NCBI RefSeq assembly: GCF_019059575.1
Contig: NW_024882195.1
Coordinates: 330,473 to 394,472 of the forward strand
DNA length: 64,000 bases
Reading direction: 5' to 3'
Source: Amphibalanus amphitrite
Taxonomy: Eukaryota; Arthropoda; Thecostraca; Balanomorpha; Balanidae
Below the pieces are notes generated by a model. It did no database searches. It was not told the DNA's origin and saw only the letters and a list, made by a program, of their open reading frames with translations. This document shows, one piece after another, positions 21,635 to 32,000 of this stretch (position 1 is the stretch's first letter; each line of letters begins with the position of its first letter). Position numbers and translations under genes: made by a program.

Positions 21635-24590
21635 TCAGTGTCGGGCGTTAAAAATCACCTGAAGGCCGGAGGCCGCAATAAACGGAAAGAGGCGGGAAGA
21701 GTCAAGCAAAGAGGACTCGTCACCTAAGACTGCTCTCAAAGAAAGCTGGGCCCCGCGCAGGCCCAGAAATTTCAGCCGCTCAGCTTCCAGTCTTGGACAC
21801 TCCAGAAAAACGTGTCGGACGGAAAGTCTGTCGCCACATCTCGCACAAACAGGTCTTGGGCCGACGCCAATAAGGTGTCCATGGGTACCGAAAGTGTGTC
21901 CTGTGCGAAGCCGACAGAGGATGACCTCCTCTCGACGCGACTTGCGTGACGCAGACAACCAGGTTGCCAAACCCGGTTTGATGCGTAGCAGCTTGTTTGT
22001 CTGACATTTGCTCCAAGCCTCCTGCCACTTTCCGCGGAAGAATGAGCTCACCGCAGGGAAAAAGTCCCTGGCCGGTAGAGGGAACCGGCGGGAGCAGGGC
22101 TGCCGCGCCGCATGGTTCGCAGCACGGTCCGCCCGCTCATTGCCAGCTATACCAACATGGCTAGGAATCCAGCAAAAAGTCACTGAGGTACCCTCTCGGT
22201 CGAGAGCCGTCAAACGGAGAAGAATCTCCTGTACGAGGGGGTCAAGTGGATAGAATTGTGTCAAGGACTGGAGTCCGCTCAATGAGTCGGAGAGGACAAG
22301 ATATGACCGAGCGGGATGAATCTGGATAAAACATAAAAGTTTGAGGACGGCGACCAGTTCGCAGGTAAAAACGGATGCATGTTTAGATAAAGTAAAACAT
22401 CGCACAGCGTCGCCGCAGACGAAGGCACAGCCAGCACCGAGGTCCGACTTGGACCCATCGGTGTATGCCACGGCATGGCCTGAATATGATTCAATATGTT
22501 CCAATGCCTTCGCCTTGAAGGCCAGAGGCAGAATTTGGTCTTTCCGTGTGCCTGATAGGGTTAGGTCCACAGAGGGGACAGATAACCTCCAAGGCGGTTC
22601 AGGCAGGATAACAACTCGCATGATGTCCCGAGTGCTTAGGCCACAATCTCGGAGGAGATCGGCCGTTCGGGTGCAGAAAACTCGAGAGCGGCTCCTCTCG
22701 TCGCCATCAAAGACTGCTAAGAGCGACCTGGAGAAAGCCGGTCCGTGAGCAGGATGGGAAGGGAACTGACGAAGTTTGATGGCGTATCGCATGCCCAACA
22801 TCTGCCTTCGTAAGGCCAGAGGGGGCTCGTTCGCCTCAGCTAACAAGCTGACGACAGGAGTGGTTCGGAAAGCACCAGTCGCAATGCGAATCGCTGCGTG
22901 GTGGACAGTGTCAAGGATAAGCTTGGATGAGGATGCAGCGTTGTCATAGATAAAAGATCCATAGTCCAGACGGGACCGCACAAGAGACCGATAAAGAAGG
23001 AGTAGCGTACTACGGTCAGCGCCGTAGGACATGCGAGCGACACATTTCAGAATGTCAAGAGCTTTAAGACATCTGTCACGGAGACACTTTATGTGACTTC
23101 GGTATGTGAGTCGGCAGTCAAGAGTCATGCCAAGGAACTTGGCCTCCGCAACCACTGGTATGGCTTCACGGTAGAGCCTCACCACCATGGGTGCAGTGGG
23201 GCGACGCTTACGGGAAAACTGCATGCCCACCGTCTTTGCAGAGGAGAACCGGAAGCCGTTCTCCTTGCCCCATGCCTCCACTCGAGAGACTGCAATCTGC
23301 AGCTGTCGCTCCATTGACCTGGTCGACGCCGCACTGCACCAAATAGCGAAATCGTCAACGTAAAGAGCGCGGCCGATGGCTGGCGAAAGGACTCTTTCGA
23401 TGTCGTTGATCATGACACCAAAAAGCGTCACGCTGAGCACACCGCCTTGTGGGACTCCATTAATCTGGGCGAACCGCTCAGATAACTGGTTGCCCACTCG
23501 AACACGGAAGAAACGATCACCAAGAAAACTGCTTAGAAAATGACCCATCGTGCCTCGAATGCCTAGCTTATGCAGCTTCTGTAAGATACCGAAACGCCAA
23601 GTGGTATCATACGCTGCTTCAATGTCGAAGAACAAGGCGCCTACTTGACGGCCTTGTTTAAAATTCGAGCGGACAACTGAGTCAAGAGTAAGAACGTGGT
23701 CGACAGTACTCCGGTGCTTTCTAAAACCACACTGAGAATTGGCAAGAAGTCCGTGCCGCTCCAGATGCCAGGTAAGTCGGATATTCACCAGCTTTTCCAA
23801 CAGCTTTCCAAGGGCGGATGTGAGCGCAATTGGGCGGTAGTGCAGAGGGTCCAAACCGCTCTTCCCTGCTTTCAGAACAGGGATGACAACTGCCTCCCGC
23901 CAGGAGTTTGGGTAAACACCCGTCATCCATAGGAGATTGAACAGCTGAAGGAGAGCATCCAGAGCAACCGGAGGGAGATGGCGAAGCATCTCATTGTGGA
24001 CAGAATCCGGGCCTTCTGCGACACATTTAAGACAGCTTATAGCTGACTTGAGCTCAACCATTGTAAAAGTATCGTTGTAGCTCAAAACGTCGGAGGTGCT
24101 AAAATTGACCCCAGAAGCTTCACAAGATGAGCGGTGCCTGACAAAGGATTCGTCGAGGGACTCATCACCACACCGCCGATAGAGGGCGCGGCCTATCTCC
24201 GAAGCAACGGCGTTTGGCTCCATGATGTCCCTTCCATCCACCTTCAGCACGGGTAAGGGTACAGAGGAGTGCCGGCCCGAGATGCGCTTTATGCGCGACC
24301 ATACTTCGCCGATTGGAGTAAAACGATTAAGAGTGCTGACATAACGCTTCCAAGATAAGATCTTGGCCTCTTTGATAGTGCGCTTGGCAACCGCTCTGGC
24401 TCTCTTAAAAGCTATCATGTTGGCCGTGGAACTATTCCGCTGAAAGGCGCGGTAGGCACGTTTTCGGGCACGAATTGCGTCAGAACAAGCATCACTCCAC
24501 CACGGAACTGGTGGTCGTCGGGGCATACCGGAACTGCGGGGTATGCAGGCTTCGGCAGCCTCGACGAGTTTGGACGTGAAATCATCGACC
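21635..24590 (-). CDS. ORF2 C-terminal part: RT, RNase H and zinc motif (family 2)
   Basis: The open frame extends 5' of the first Met (24526) up to the PLE junction at 24590. Counting from MPRRPPVPWW, RT landmarks are FDIEAAYD (Asp 301), GVPQGGVLS (358-366) and YVDD (389-392). RNase H follows with its full set: Asp 690 in YTDGSK, Glu 723 in CELVAV, Asp 747 in LSDSLS, and His 790 and Asp 800 in WIPSHVGIAGNERAD. The end carries CX2CX7HX4C (Cys 894 to Cys 910). RT copies element RNA into DNA at the nicked target and RNase H removes the RNA strand. There is no stop in 963 codons. The endonuclease half lies at 28136-28914. Confidence 0.93.
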
Positions 24591-24659
24591 TATGATGATG
24601 AAGATGATTAGCCAGATGCTCATTATTTAGGATCAAAATTGATAGAATAGTTGTATTAC

Positions 24660-24683
24660 GTTTCACCCACGGGGCTTCTTCGG
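24660..24683 (-). ncRNA. Hammerhead-like core near the PLE 3' end, left arm (tentative)
   Basis: Minus strand: CCGAAGA, a short CCC/GGG hairpin, then GAAAC. PLEs are known to carry minimal hammerhead ribozymes with CUGANGA and GAAAC cores. Here the second core base is C instead of U, and I could not find a convincing stem III or cleavage site. Confidence 0.3.
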
Positions 24684-25148
24684 ATACATATAGGTAAATT
24701 CAACAAATAGAACACAGAGATGCAGGCCAAGCTCAGACACAAATCATGCGCATGCAATAAATATCGTGAAAGGATTAACAGATATCTTGAGATTTAGACG
24801 AATAATAATTTTAAGATCGACCCCTAAGTGCGTACTGCGCGCTATAATTTGTCTTTGTTAATAAATACGTATACCTATTTAACAGTCGACAACACAATAC
24901 GTACTACGCGAATTACGCTATCATTCCATCTCAGAATTCGTACTACGCGCACACTAATACATACACATCATTCTAAATCACAGCTAACAATGACCTATAA
25001 TACCCAATCATAATCAGTGTTCGGTGGTACAGCATATCTACAGGCGCTGCCTACTGGAGCCATCTGTTAGACACGAAAGGAACTACTGCTACTATGTAGG
25101 TATCGGTGTCATATAACGCTACCAACAGAACAAGCCAAGGAACAAGCG

Positions 25149-26330
25149 CTAATGTGCATATGATGATGTGTAGGGAACTGGATGGAGTAAGCGCCATGAT
25201 GATGTGTTTTTGTTAAGTGCTGGTTTTTTGTTTCTTATCTCAATTGATTCAGTTATTAAAAGGTTCGCTTCGTCCTTGCATCTATGAAGAATAGAAATTT
25301 CGAAGTCAGTGTTCATCGGTTGTGCTGTGGGGTGTGCTGTCAGTATATGATCACCTAGGTCAGTACCTTTCCTTTTGTTCCTAGCGTCTCCCAAGTGTTC
25401 CATAAATCTAGTCCTCACCATGCGTTTAGTTTTACCAATGTATGTATCTCCACACATTTTACATTTAATCTCATACACAACGTTTTTGGTATGGCATCTA
25501 CCTTTGAGGCCACCCTCACACGTACTGCAAGTCTTACGACACCCCCTGGGACAATCAGGGGGTTGCAGTGCAGACGAGGTCAGTTGATTTGAGAGTGTAG
25601 GTCCGCTTTTCCACGCAACTCGAATATCCAAATCTGAGGACTTCACTGCTGCGTTGACTTTACGTGTGAGGGTTTCGTCAATGTAAGGTAGAGATATGTA
25701 GGTAATATTGGGAGAAGACTTTTTCTTTTGAGATTGTTTGTTTTTATATCTGATTGCGTTTTGTATGTTACGAATCAGTTTAATCGGATAGCCGCTGGAA
25801 ATGAATATGTCCGTTATTTTTTGTAGACCCCGGTCCTGTGCTGCTTTATCAGACCCCAAACGAACAGCTCTAAGCGACTGAGAGTGTATGAGGCTCCTTT
25901 TGGTCTGCATAGGGTGGCTGGAGTCAAAATGTAATATGATAGGGGCTGCTGATGGCTTAACATAAAGTTCTGTGGTGTATGCTCCTGAGGGTTCTACAGT
26001 GATTAGTGTATCAAGGAAGGGAATTTGTCTTTGTGACGAGAGATCGGTGCGTTCGAAGCTGAATTTTAGACAAGGATGGAAGCTATTAATGAACTGTATG
26101 TATTCATCTAAGTTTTGCGAGCCATGGGTCCAAATACCAAAAATATCGTCGATGTATCTAAGGTAAAGTGCAGGTTGTAGTCTATCCGATGCTAGTATGC
26201 GTGTTTCTACTGCGTTCATGAAGAGGATAGCCAGGGGAGGGGCTATACGGCTTCCCATAGCTATCCCCTGGGTTTGCTTGTAATATTTTGTACCGAAGCG
26301 TACATAGTTGTTTTCCAGACAGGAAAACAA
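25149..26330 (-). CDS. PLE RT C-terminal part with GIY-YIG endonuclease (left arm)
   Basis: The 393-codon frame starts inside the RT palm: QGIAMGSRIAPPLAILFMN, then the catalytic YIDD box at residues 59-62 and FLDTLI near 105-110, which typify Penelope RTs. A Cys-rich linker (CPRGCRKTCSTCEGG, 260-274) leads to the endonuclease: VVYEIKCKMCGDTYIGKTKR (283-303), then RTRFMEHLGDAR. GIY-YIG nucleases nick the target for priming. The N-terminal two thirds of RT (fingers and first catalytic Asp) are missing, so this copy cannot act alone. The protein appears identical to that of the right arm. Confidence 0.92.
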   Translation of the reverse strand: MFSCLENNYVRFGTKYYKQTQGIAMGSRIAPPLAILFMNAVETRILASDRLQPALYLRYIDDIFGIWTHGSQNLDEYIQFINSFHPCLKFSFERTDLSSQRQIPFLDTLITVEPSGAYTTELYVKPSAAPIILHFDSSHPMQTKRSLIHSQSLRAVRLGSDKAAQDRGLQKITDIFISSGYPIKLIRNIQNAIRYKNKQSQKKKSSPNITYISLPYIDETLTRKVNAAVKSSDLDIRVAWKSGPTLSNQLTSSALQPPDCPRGCRKTCSTCEGGLKGRCHTKNVVYEIKCKMCGDTYIGKTKRMVRTRFMEHLGDARNKRKGTDLGDHILTAHPTAQPMNTDFEISILHRCKDEANLLITESIEIRNKKPALNKNTSSWRLLHPVPYTSSYAH

Positions 26331-26372
26331 CTAAACAACTGTCTGGAAAACAACTATGTACGCTTCTGTCTG

Positions 26373-27539
26373 GAAAACAACTATGTACGCTTCGGTACAA
26401 AATATTACAAGCAAACCCAGGGGATAGCTATGGGAAGCCGTATAGCCCCTCCCCTGGCTATCCTCTTCATGAACGCAGTAGAAACACGCATACTAGCATC
26501 GGATAGACTACAACCTGCACTTTACCTTAGATACATCGACGATATTTTTGGTATTTGGACCCATGGCTCGCAAAACTTAGATGAATACATACAGTTCATT
26601 AATAGCTTCCATCCTTGTCTAAAATTCAGCTTCGAACGCACCGATCTCTCGTCACAAAGACAAATTCCCTTCCTTGATACACTAATCACTGTAGAACCCT
26701 CAGGAGCATACACCACAGAACTTTATGTTAAGCCATCAGCAGCCCCTATCATATTACATTTTGACTCCAGCCACCCTATGCAGACCAAAAGGAGCCTCAT
26801 ACACTCTCAGTCGCTTAGAGCTGTTCGTTTGGGGTCTGATAAAGCAGCACAGGACCGGGGTCTACAAAAAATAACGGACATATTCATTTCCAGCGGCTAT
26901 CCGATTAAACTGATTCGTAACATACAAAACGCAATCAGATATAAAAACAAACAATCTCAAAAGAAAAAGTCTTCTCCCAATATTACCTACATATCTCTAC
27001 CTTACATTGACGAAACCCTCACACGTAAAGTCAACGCAGCAGTGAAGTCCTCAGATTTGGATATTCGAGTTGCGTGGAAAAGCGGACCTACACTCTCAAA
27101 TCAACTGACCTCGTCTGCACTGCAACCCCCTGATTGTCCCAGGGGGTGTCGTAAGACTTGCAGTACGTGTGAGGGTGGCCTCAAAGGTAGATGCCATACC
27201 AAAAACGTTGTGTATGAGATTAAATGTAAAATGTGTGGAGATACATACATTGGTAAAACTAAACGCATGGTGAGGACTAGATTTATGGAACACTTGGGAG
27301 ACGCTAGGAACAAAAGGAAAGGTACTGACCTAGGTGATCATATACTGACAGCACACCCCACAGCACAACCGATGAACACTGACTTCGAAATTTCTATTCT
27401 TCATAGATGCAAGGACGAAGCGAACCTTTTAATAACTGAATCAATTGAGATAAGAAACAAAAAACCAGCACTTAACAAAAACACATCATCATGGCGCTTA
27501 CTCCATCCAGTTCCCTACACATCATCATATGCACATTAG
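26373..27539 (+). CDS. PLE RT C-terminal part with GIY-YIG endonuclease (right arm)
   Basis: This mirror image of the left-arm gene has the same residues throughout the shared part, from ENNYVRFGTKYYKQTQG to the stop at 27537-27539. The open frame technically begins at 26274, inside the left arm, and crosses the spacer. Those first codons are read from the antisense of the other copy and are not PLE protein, so I start the gene at the arm. Complete identity over more than 1.7 kb points to very recent origin, gene conversion, or an assembly fold-back. Confidence 0.9.
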   Translation, partial: ENNYVRFGTKYYKQTQGIAMGSRIAPPLAILFMNAVETRILASDRLQPALYLRYIDDIFGIWTHGSQNLDEYIQFINSFHPCLKFSFERTDLSSQRQIPFLDTLITVEPSGAYTTELYVKPSAAPIILHFDSSHPMQTKRSLIHSQSLRAVRLGSDKAAQDRGLQKITDIFISSGYPIKLIRNIQNAIRYKNKQSQKKKSSPNITYISLPYIDETLTRKVNAAVKSSDLDIRVAWKSGPTLSNQLTSSALQPPDCPRGCRKTCSTCEGGLKGRCHTKNVVYEIKCKMCGDTYIGKTKRMVRTRFMEHLGDARNKRKGTDLGDHILTAHPTAQPMNTDFEISILHRCKDEANLLITESIEIRNKKPALNKNTSSWRLLHPVPYTSSYAH

Positions 27540-28004
27540 CGCTTGTTCCTTGGCTTGTTCTGTTGGTAGCGTTATATGACACCGATACCTACATAGTAGC
27601 AGTAGTTCCTTTCGTGTCTAACAGATGGCTCCAGTAGGCAGCGCCTGTAGATATGCTGTACCACCGAACACTGATTATGATTGGGTATTATAGGTCATTG
27701 TTAGCTGTGATTTAGAATGATGTGTATGTATTAGTGTGCGCGTAGTACGAATTCTGAGATGGAATGATAGCGTAATTCGCGTAGTACGTATTGTGTTGTC
27801 GACTGTTAAATAGGTATACGTATTTATTAACAAAGACAAATTATAGCGCGCAGTACGCACTTAGGGGTCGATCTTAAAATTATTATTCGTCTAAATCTCA
27901 AGATATCTGTTAATCCTTTCACGATATTTATTGCATGCGCATGATTTGTGTCTGAGCTTGGCCTGCATCTCTGTGTTCTATTTGTTGAATTTACCTATAT
28001 GTAT

Positions 28005-28028
28005 CCGAAGAAGCCCCGTGGGTGAAAC
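28005..28028 (+). ncRNA. Hammerhead-like core near the PLE 3' end, right arm (tentative)
   Basis: This is the mirror of 24660-24683: CCGAAGA at 28005-28011 and GAAAC at 28024-28028 around a small hairpin. The same reservations apply. Confidence 0.3.
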
Positions 28029-28135
28029 GTAATACAACTATTCTATCAATTTTGATCCTAAATAATGAGCATCTGGCTAATCATCTTCATCATCATATGT
28101 AACACAATGCTCAGTACTAGCATCTCCATCCTCAA

Positions 28136-28914
28136 AAATCATCGACCGACAAACTGTATGTTGGAACATCTGAGAATGACTCTGTCAGTCTCGCCTCGAA
28201 TTCGGTCCAGTCTGCCTTCGTTAAGTTCCACCTGGGTGGCCGACAGCCAACTGAGCCATGCTCCCGGAGGTCCAGCCATATCGGAAAATGGTCGCTGCCC
28301 ATTGGGTGCGCAGCAACGCGCCACGTGAAAAGAGGAACGAGCTGCGGACTGCTAAGACTGAGATCTAGAACTGATGTCTGACCAGAAGGTAGAGTAAAAT
28401 GAGTTGGAGCACCGGAGTTAAGGACGCATAAGTCCTCATCGCCAATAAAAGATGCTAAAAGTCGACCACGGGTGCAAACTGTCTGACATCCCCATGCAGA
28501 GTGGTGAGAGTTAAAATCGCCTAGAATCAAAACTGGCAGAGGTAGCTCTGCCAGTAACATATGAAGATCCTGCACAGGGAGAGACTCCCCTGGTGGGCAG
28601 TACAGTGAACAACAGGTTAGCTCCCGGTGACCGAGAGCCACCCGAACAGCGACCGCTTGAAGCGGGGATCTGACCGGGATTGGTCTCGTCGAAACTCTAT
28701 GGCTGACAGCCACGAGAACACCACCGTGAGCAACTGAGTCGGTATCCAGGTCCTTCCTGAAAATGGAATACCCTTTGAAATGTAGGTGATGCTCTGGCTT
28801 CAGCTTCGTCTCCTGTAGACAGACCAGGAGAGGACAGTCGCGACGGATCAACGTCTGTAAATCAACAAGGCTACTGCGGAGTCCTCTACAGTTCCACTGT
28901 AAGAAACTCTGCAT
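28136..28914 (-). CDS. ORF2 N-terminal part: APE-type endonuclease (family 2)
   Basis: The 260-codon frame begins MQSFLQWNCRGLRSSLVDLQ and shows the nuclease signature: Asn in QWN, Glu in LQETKL, GDFNSH and GSDHFPIW. It nicks DNA at the insertion site. The frame stops only because it runs into the PLE: the last codons, VDDF, lie in the 12-bp duplication, and the same codons restart the frame on the other side at 24590. The ORF starts 106 bp after ORF1 ends. Its own N-terminus lacks the hydrophobic leader seen in family 1. Confidence 0.92.
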
Positions 28915-29019
28915 GGAGAAGACAGTAAAAGAGGCGCAGAAGCGCTTTAAAAGCCCGTCCAGACGTAAAACAGCCCAAGAAGGCGATAAGACTGTTTAAA
29001 AGATTGAGTAGAAAAACGA

Positions 29020-30549
29020 CTAGAAAATCACCTCCCCAGAGGATTCGTATTGAATCCTCGCGTGGCTAGATCTCTGTCGGCCGTCGGCAGACTGGGACCG
29101 AGGTCCCACAGGGCCTGAAACGGTTCGGTTGCCAAACCGCACCCGGCCAGGGCCCTGCTCTGGCGGCGACGGGGGACCACGCTTGGCCGAACGCCTGCGT
29201 TCGGCCAGCACCGAGCCTGGGGGGCTGGGTGCAGGATCCGGCACGCTGAGGGTACCGGATGCCGCCCCAAGGGACGGCGGAGGGGGCCGCCTCGGGAGAG
29301 GCGGGGGAGGGGGAGGGGGCATGGCCGGAGAGCCGGCCGGGGCGTTCACCACTGGGGACGGCCTCCCCTCCTTGGCCTTCTCGGCCAGTCTGGCACGTTT
29401 GGCGTCCCTCGCCCGTCGCTCCTCCTCTCCCCGCTTCAGGGTTTCCAGCACTGCTGGGCTGATCGCCCTGTCAGATCCCGGAGATGGTGGTACAGTGGCT
29501 GTTGGAGACTGGCGCCTCGACGGGCGGCGCCGTGGGTGAACAACGGTCCAGTCATCCTCAGATTCTGCCCGGCGACGTGCATCAGCAGCAGGCGCTGCTG
29601 GCACAGAATCGGCTGCGGGTGCCGGCGGAGTGTCATCCTCAATGAGCCCCGAGAGGAGCTGGATCAGCTCTGCTACAGAAAGCTGGCGAAGATTGCCGGC
29701 CTTCCTGAGGGCACCACTCACCCCGGGTCCGAGGGCGACCCGGCTTGCAGCAGGTTGGGGTGGCCGAGCGGCCACATCTCGGTATGAAAGCGAAGGTGCG
29801 GGAGTGCGCTGTCGCACCCTGTCCCGCGCCTCGCGAAAGGAGACGTTCTCCTTCGTCATCAATGCGCGCACCTCAGCCTCGAACACAAACTTAGGGCATT
29901 TGCGGTGCCATGCCCGGTGCTGGCCACCGCAGTTGGCACATTTGACACTGTCCGATTGGCAAGCGTCAGAGCCATGCCCCTCAGCTGAGCAGACCCCACA
30001 GCGCTGTGTTCCCCGGCACTTCGAGGAGACGTGCCCGAAGGCTTGGCATTTGAAACACCGGACTGGATCCGGAAGAAAGGCACGAATGGGAACCACAAGA
30101 TAGCCAACCTTGACCTCCCGCGGGAGGGTGGGGCGGTTCAGAGTTAAAACGATTGAGTCGGTGTTCATAAGAGATCCTTTCACCTTACGACGGATGCGGC
30201 GGGCATGGGTGACACCTTGCCCTTCCATTCCGTCCACGACTTCGTCGTCCGCCACGCCGCGGAGGTCCGGGCATGTGATCACTCCCCGCACTGAATTTTT
30301 GAACGGATGTGGCTCAACTTTGACCTCTATTTTGCGGACCTGCTTATCTCGTGCCTTGAATGATATTTCTTTGAGGGCAAGCATATTCCGGATCTCAGTT
30401 TGGTTCGTCAGGTGGATTTCCAGGGTCCCGTCTGGGCGTTGGGTTACACGCTGAGGCTGACAGTGAGGCGAGAGTGCCTGCTCTCTTTGAAACGGATTGA
30501 GTTTGAGCGGCACGGGCTGGCCAGACTCATCCTGATCGGTTGAGCTCAT
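29020..30549 (-). CDS. ORF1 gag-like protein (family 2)
   Basis: The 509-residue protein has VKVEPHPFKNSVRGVITCPD (the block also seen in family 1), then three Cys/His clusters, CFKCQAFGHVSSKC, CGVCSAEGHGSDAC and CANCGGQHRAWHRKC. A Pro/Arg-rich tail follows with a PPPPPPPLPRRPPPP run. Family 1 ORF1 has the same layout but shares only scattered identity outside the knuckles. The role is binding and packaging of element RNA. The frame is intact. The high GC of the C-terminal third explains the shadow ORFs on the plus strand. Confidence 0.9.
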   Translation of the reverse strand: MSSTDQDESGQPVPLKLNPFQREQALSPHCQPQRVTQRPDGTLEIHLTNQTEIRNMLALKEISFKARDKQVRKIEVKVEPHPFKNSVRGVITCPDLRGVADDEVVDGMEGQGVTHARRIRRKVKGSLMNTDSIVLTLNRPTLPREVKVGYLVVPIRAFLPDPVRCFKCQAFGHVSSKCRGTQRCGVCSAEGHGSDACQSDSVKCANCGGQHRAWHRKCPKFVFEAEVRALMTKENVSFREARDRVRQRTPAPSLSYRDVAARPPQPAASRVALGPGVSGALRKAGNLRQLSVAELIQLLSGLIEDDTPPAPAADSVPAAPAADARRRAESEDDWTVVHPRRRPSRRQSPTATVPPSPGSDRAISPAVLETLKRGEEERRARDAKRARLAEKAKEGRPSPVVNAPAGSPAMPPPPPPPLPRRPPPPSLGAASGTLSVPDPAPSPPGSVLAERRRSAKRGPPSPPEQGPGRVRFGNRTVSGPVGPRSQSADGRQRSSHARIQYESSGEVIF

Positions 30550-30649
30550 GAGCAGAAAGTGAGGCAGCGGCCTCCCAAGATCACCGGGTGGTCGAGGGGT
30601 TGCCTCAGTCGAGGTCTGGGGGCGAGGACATCCGGGCGGGGCCGGAGTT

Positions 30650-30735
30650 GAAGTGGTCGCCGAGGTCGAAGTGGTCGCCGAGGTCGAGGTGGTCGTGGTT
30701 GAGGTCGAGGTCGAGGTAGGGGTCGGGGGAAGGAG
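30650..30735. repeat. GA/GT-rich minisatellite in the family 2 5' UTR
   Basis: Repeats of GAAGTGGTCGCCGAGGTC and shorter GAGGTCGAGGTCGAGG units fill this stretch, just inside the 5' end of the element. Such 5' repeats may be promoter units, but that is inference. Confidence 0.7.
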
Positions 30736-30971
30736 TTCAGAATCCGATGATGTGCTCCAGTGTGTACAGTGTTGAGCCTAATGGTGTTTGTGCTGCCTTA
30801 TGGTGTCTGTGCCACAGACCGGGCGCCCCCGGCGCGGCGTTGAGCTGGGCCAGCATGTGTGCGGCGTGAGCGGAGCGAGTGGCTGTCCAGCAATATTGCC
30901 GGAGAGGCCGAGGGTCGGGTCGTACCGTGACTGGACTGGAACGACAGGACCCCGCAGGAGCACCGAACGGC

Positions 30972-31305
30972 CCGACAGCTCTCCACCCAAGCGGTGGTTC
31001 CCGTCATGGAAAAGCTACTGTCCCAAGTTCCCGCCCACAGTGTGACGGTGTTTGGCCCGAAGCCGCGGCAAAACGACATCCACTGGGAGGTTAGAGACGC
31101 TTACCACGCAGAGGCCAAGCTCAGCGCTGTGATCTACGGTTTCAGCCAGAGCGTCGAAGTGACCCGTCACATCGGATGGCGCCTGGCGGACCGAAATCAC
31201 CGCACGACGCGCAAGAACGTGTTTAAGGATGGGGTACATCTGACTGCGGACGGCTATGCCCGGGTCGATGTTCGGATGCCGGCCTGGCTTTCTGCAAAGC
31301 TGTAA
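30972..31305 (+). pseudogene. C-terminal fragment of an SGNH-hydrolase-like protein
   Basis: The open frame encodes VVPVMEKLLSQVPAHSVTVF, then HWEVRDAYHAEAKL, then VFKDGVHLTADGYARV and ends at a stop at 31303. The DGVH element followed by LTADGY resembles the last conserved block (DxxH) of SGNH/GDSL-type hydrolases, whose Asp and His belong to the catalytic triad. The Ser-containing first block is missing upstream, so it is a fragment or a 3' exon. In invertebrate genomes such domains often occur inside retroelement-derived proteins. Function cannot be stated. Confidence 0.45.
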
Positions 31306-31309
31306 TGCT

Positions 31310-32000
31310 GTAGCTCAATTTGGGGCCAAGCGCGGGTGGGGTGGGGGAGTCGTATCCCCTTCGTGCCGTGTAAGTTGTCGGTGAAATTACCAGTGCCGGC
31401 GAGGACTAACCTGAGCTACTCCGACTGCAGCTGTTTTGATGGCTCTGGCATTGGAATGTGACGTGTTTCCGCTCTATAGTACTGCGACATCAAATAAATG
31501 TTATCTCGCTATTCTAATTTGCATTTATCTTTACTCAGGTTACCGTCCCGCCGTAAAGAACTCGGCCTGCTAAGGCGAGCGCAGCATCAACCGGATGCAG
31601 CTCGGCGAGCGCGATCCGGAGCTAATGATCAGCACGTTCCCAAGTCGGCGCCAGGAGATTCTTGGACGTCGTGGCAAGACGGGTGCTTCAGTCACGAAGC
31701 TCATGAAGACCTTTCCGGCGCTCTTCGACATCGAAGAGCGCCATGGTTTTCTTTCATGGTTTTCTTTAAAAAATAATGAAAACCAGAAAACCAGTGAAGG
31801 TGTCTTATTGCTTGTTGCATAGTTTTAAGCAAAATATCCTATTGTGATGCAATATATTTATCAAAATGTGTTATATAGTACAGCTGTACTGTTTGATAAT
31901 GTGGATACAACCACCTAACCATGTCTAGTATTTTTCCAGGTGTATCCATGCATGTGGTAAATGTGGATCACAGATCCTATCAGTTGAAGAAGCCACAGCA
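31310..32000 (+). other. Unassigned region with a short open frame
   Basis: The frame at 31595-31822 encodes MQLGERDPELMISTFPSRRQ and LMKTFPALFDIEERHGFL. The style recalls a helical segment found in uncharacterised animal proteins, but I cannot name a domain. A possible splice acceptor (TTTTTCCAG/GTG) lies near 31940. Confidence 0.3.

Larger units (their letters stand above)
24591..28135. mobile_element. Penelope-like element: head-to-head inverted dimer
   Basis: Two 1731-bp arms, 24591-26321 and 26367-28097, are reverse complements that appear perfect, separated by a 45-bp spacer. Each arm holds a 5'-truncated PLE (end of RT plus GIY-YIG endonuclease) reading outwards, so the 5' ends meet in the middle. 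The spacer contains a further piece of the arm start (GTCTGGAAAACAACTATGTA, 26341-26360). A 38-bp tail without a left counterpart follows the right arm (28098-28135). A 12-bp duplication, AAATCATCGACC, flanks the whole (24579-24590 and 28136-28147). Partial and inverted copies are known for PLEs. Confidence 0.92.
21563..30748 (-). mobile_element. Full-length I-like LINE, family 2, split by a Penelope-like insertion
   Basis: The element is flanked by a perfect 14-bp direct repeat, GATGTGCTCCAGTG, at 21549-21562 and 30749-30762. On the minus strand it runs 5' UTR with a GA-rich minisatellite, ORF1 (509 codons), ORF2 and a short ATC-rich 3' tail. Removing the inserted PLE and one copy of its duplication leaves about 5.63 kb with both ORFs open. 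It differs clearly from family 1 in sequence but has the same domain order: endonuclease, RT, RNase H, zinc motif. An uninterrupted coding frame plus an exact duplication implies recent insertion. Confidence 0.9.

Noticed and set aside
26274-26372. N-terminal extension of the right-arm PLE frame across the spacer
   Set aside because: These codons are antisense sequence of the left arm plus the spacer, so they are not part of the PLE protein.
24591-28097. CRISPR or similar array in the palindrome
   Set aside because: The repeats are two long inverted arms with transposon coding sequence, not short direct repeats with spacers. No CRISPR-like array is seen anywhere in the window.
29129-30454. 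Plus-strand frames over ORF1 of family 2
   Set aside because: Antisense shadows of the gag-like ORF in GC-rich DNA.
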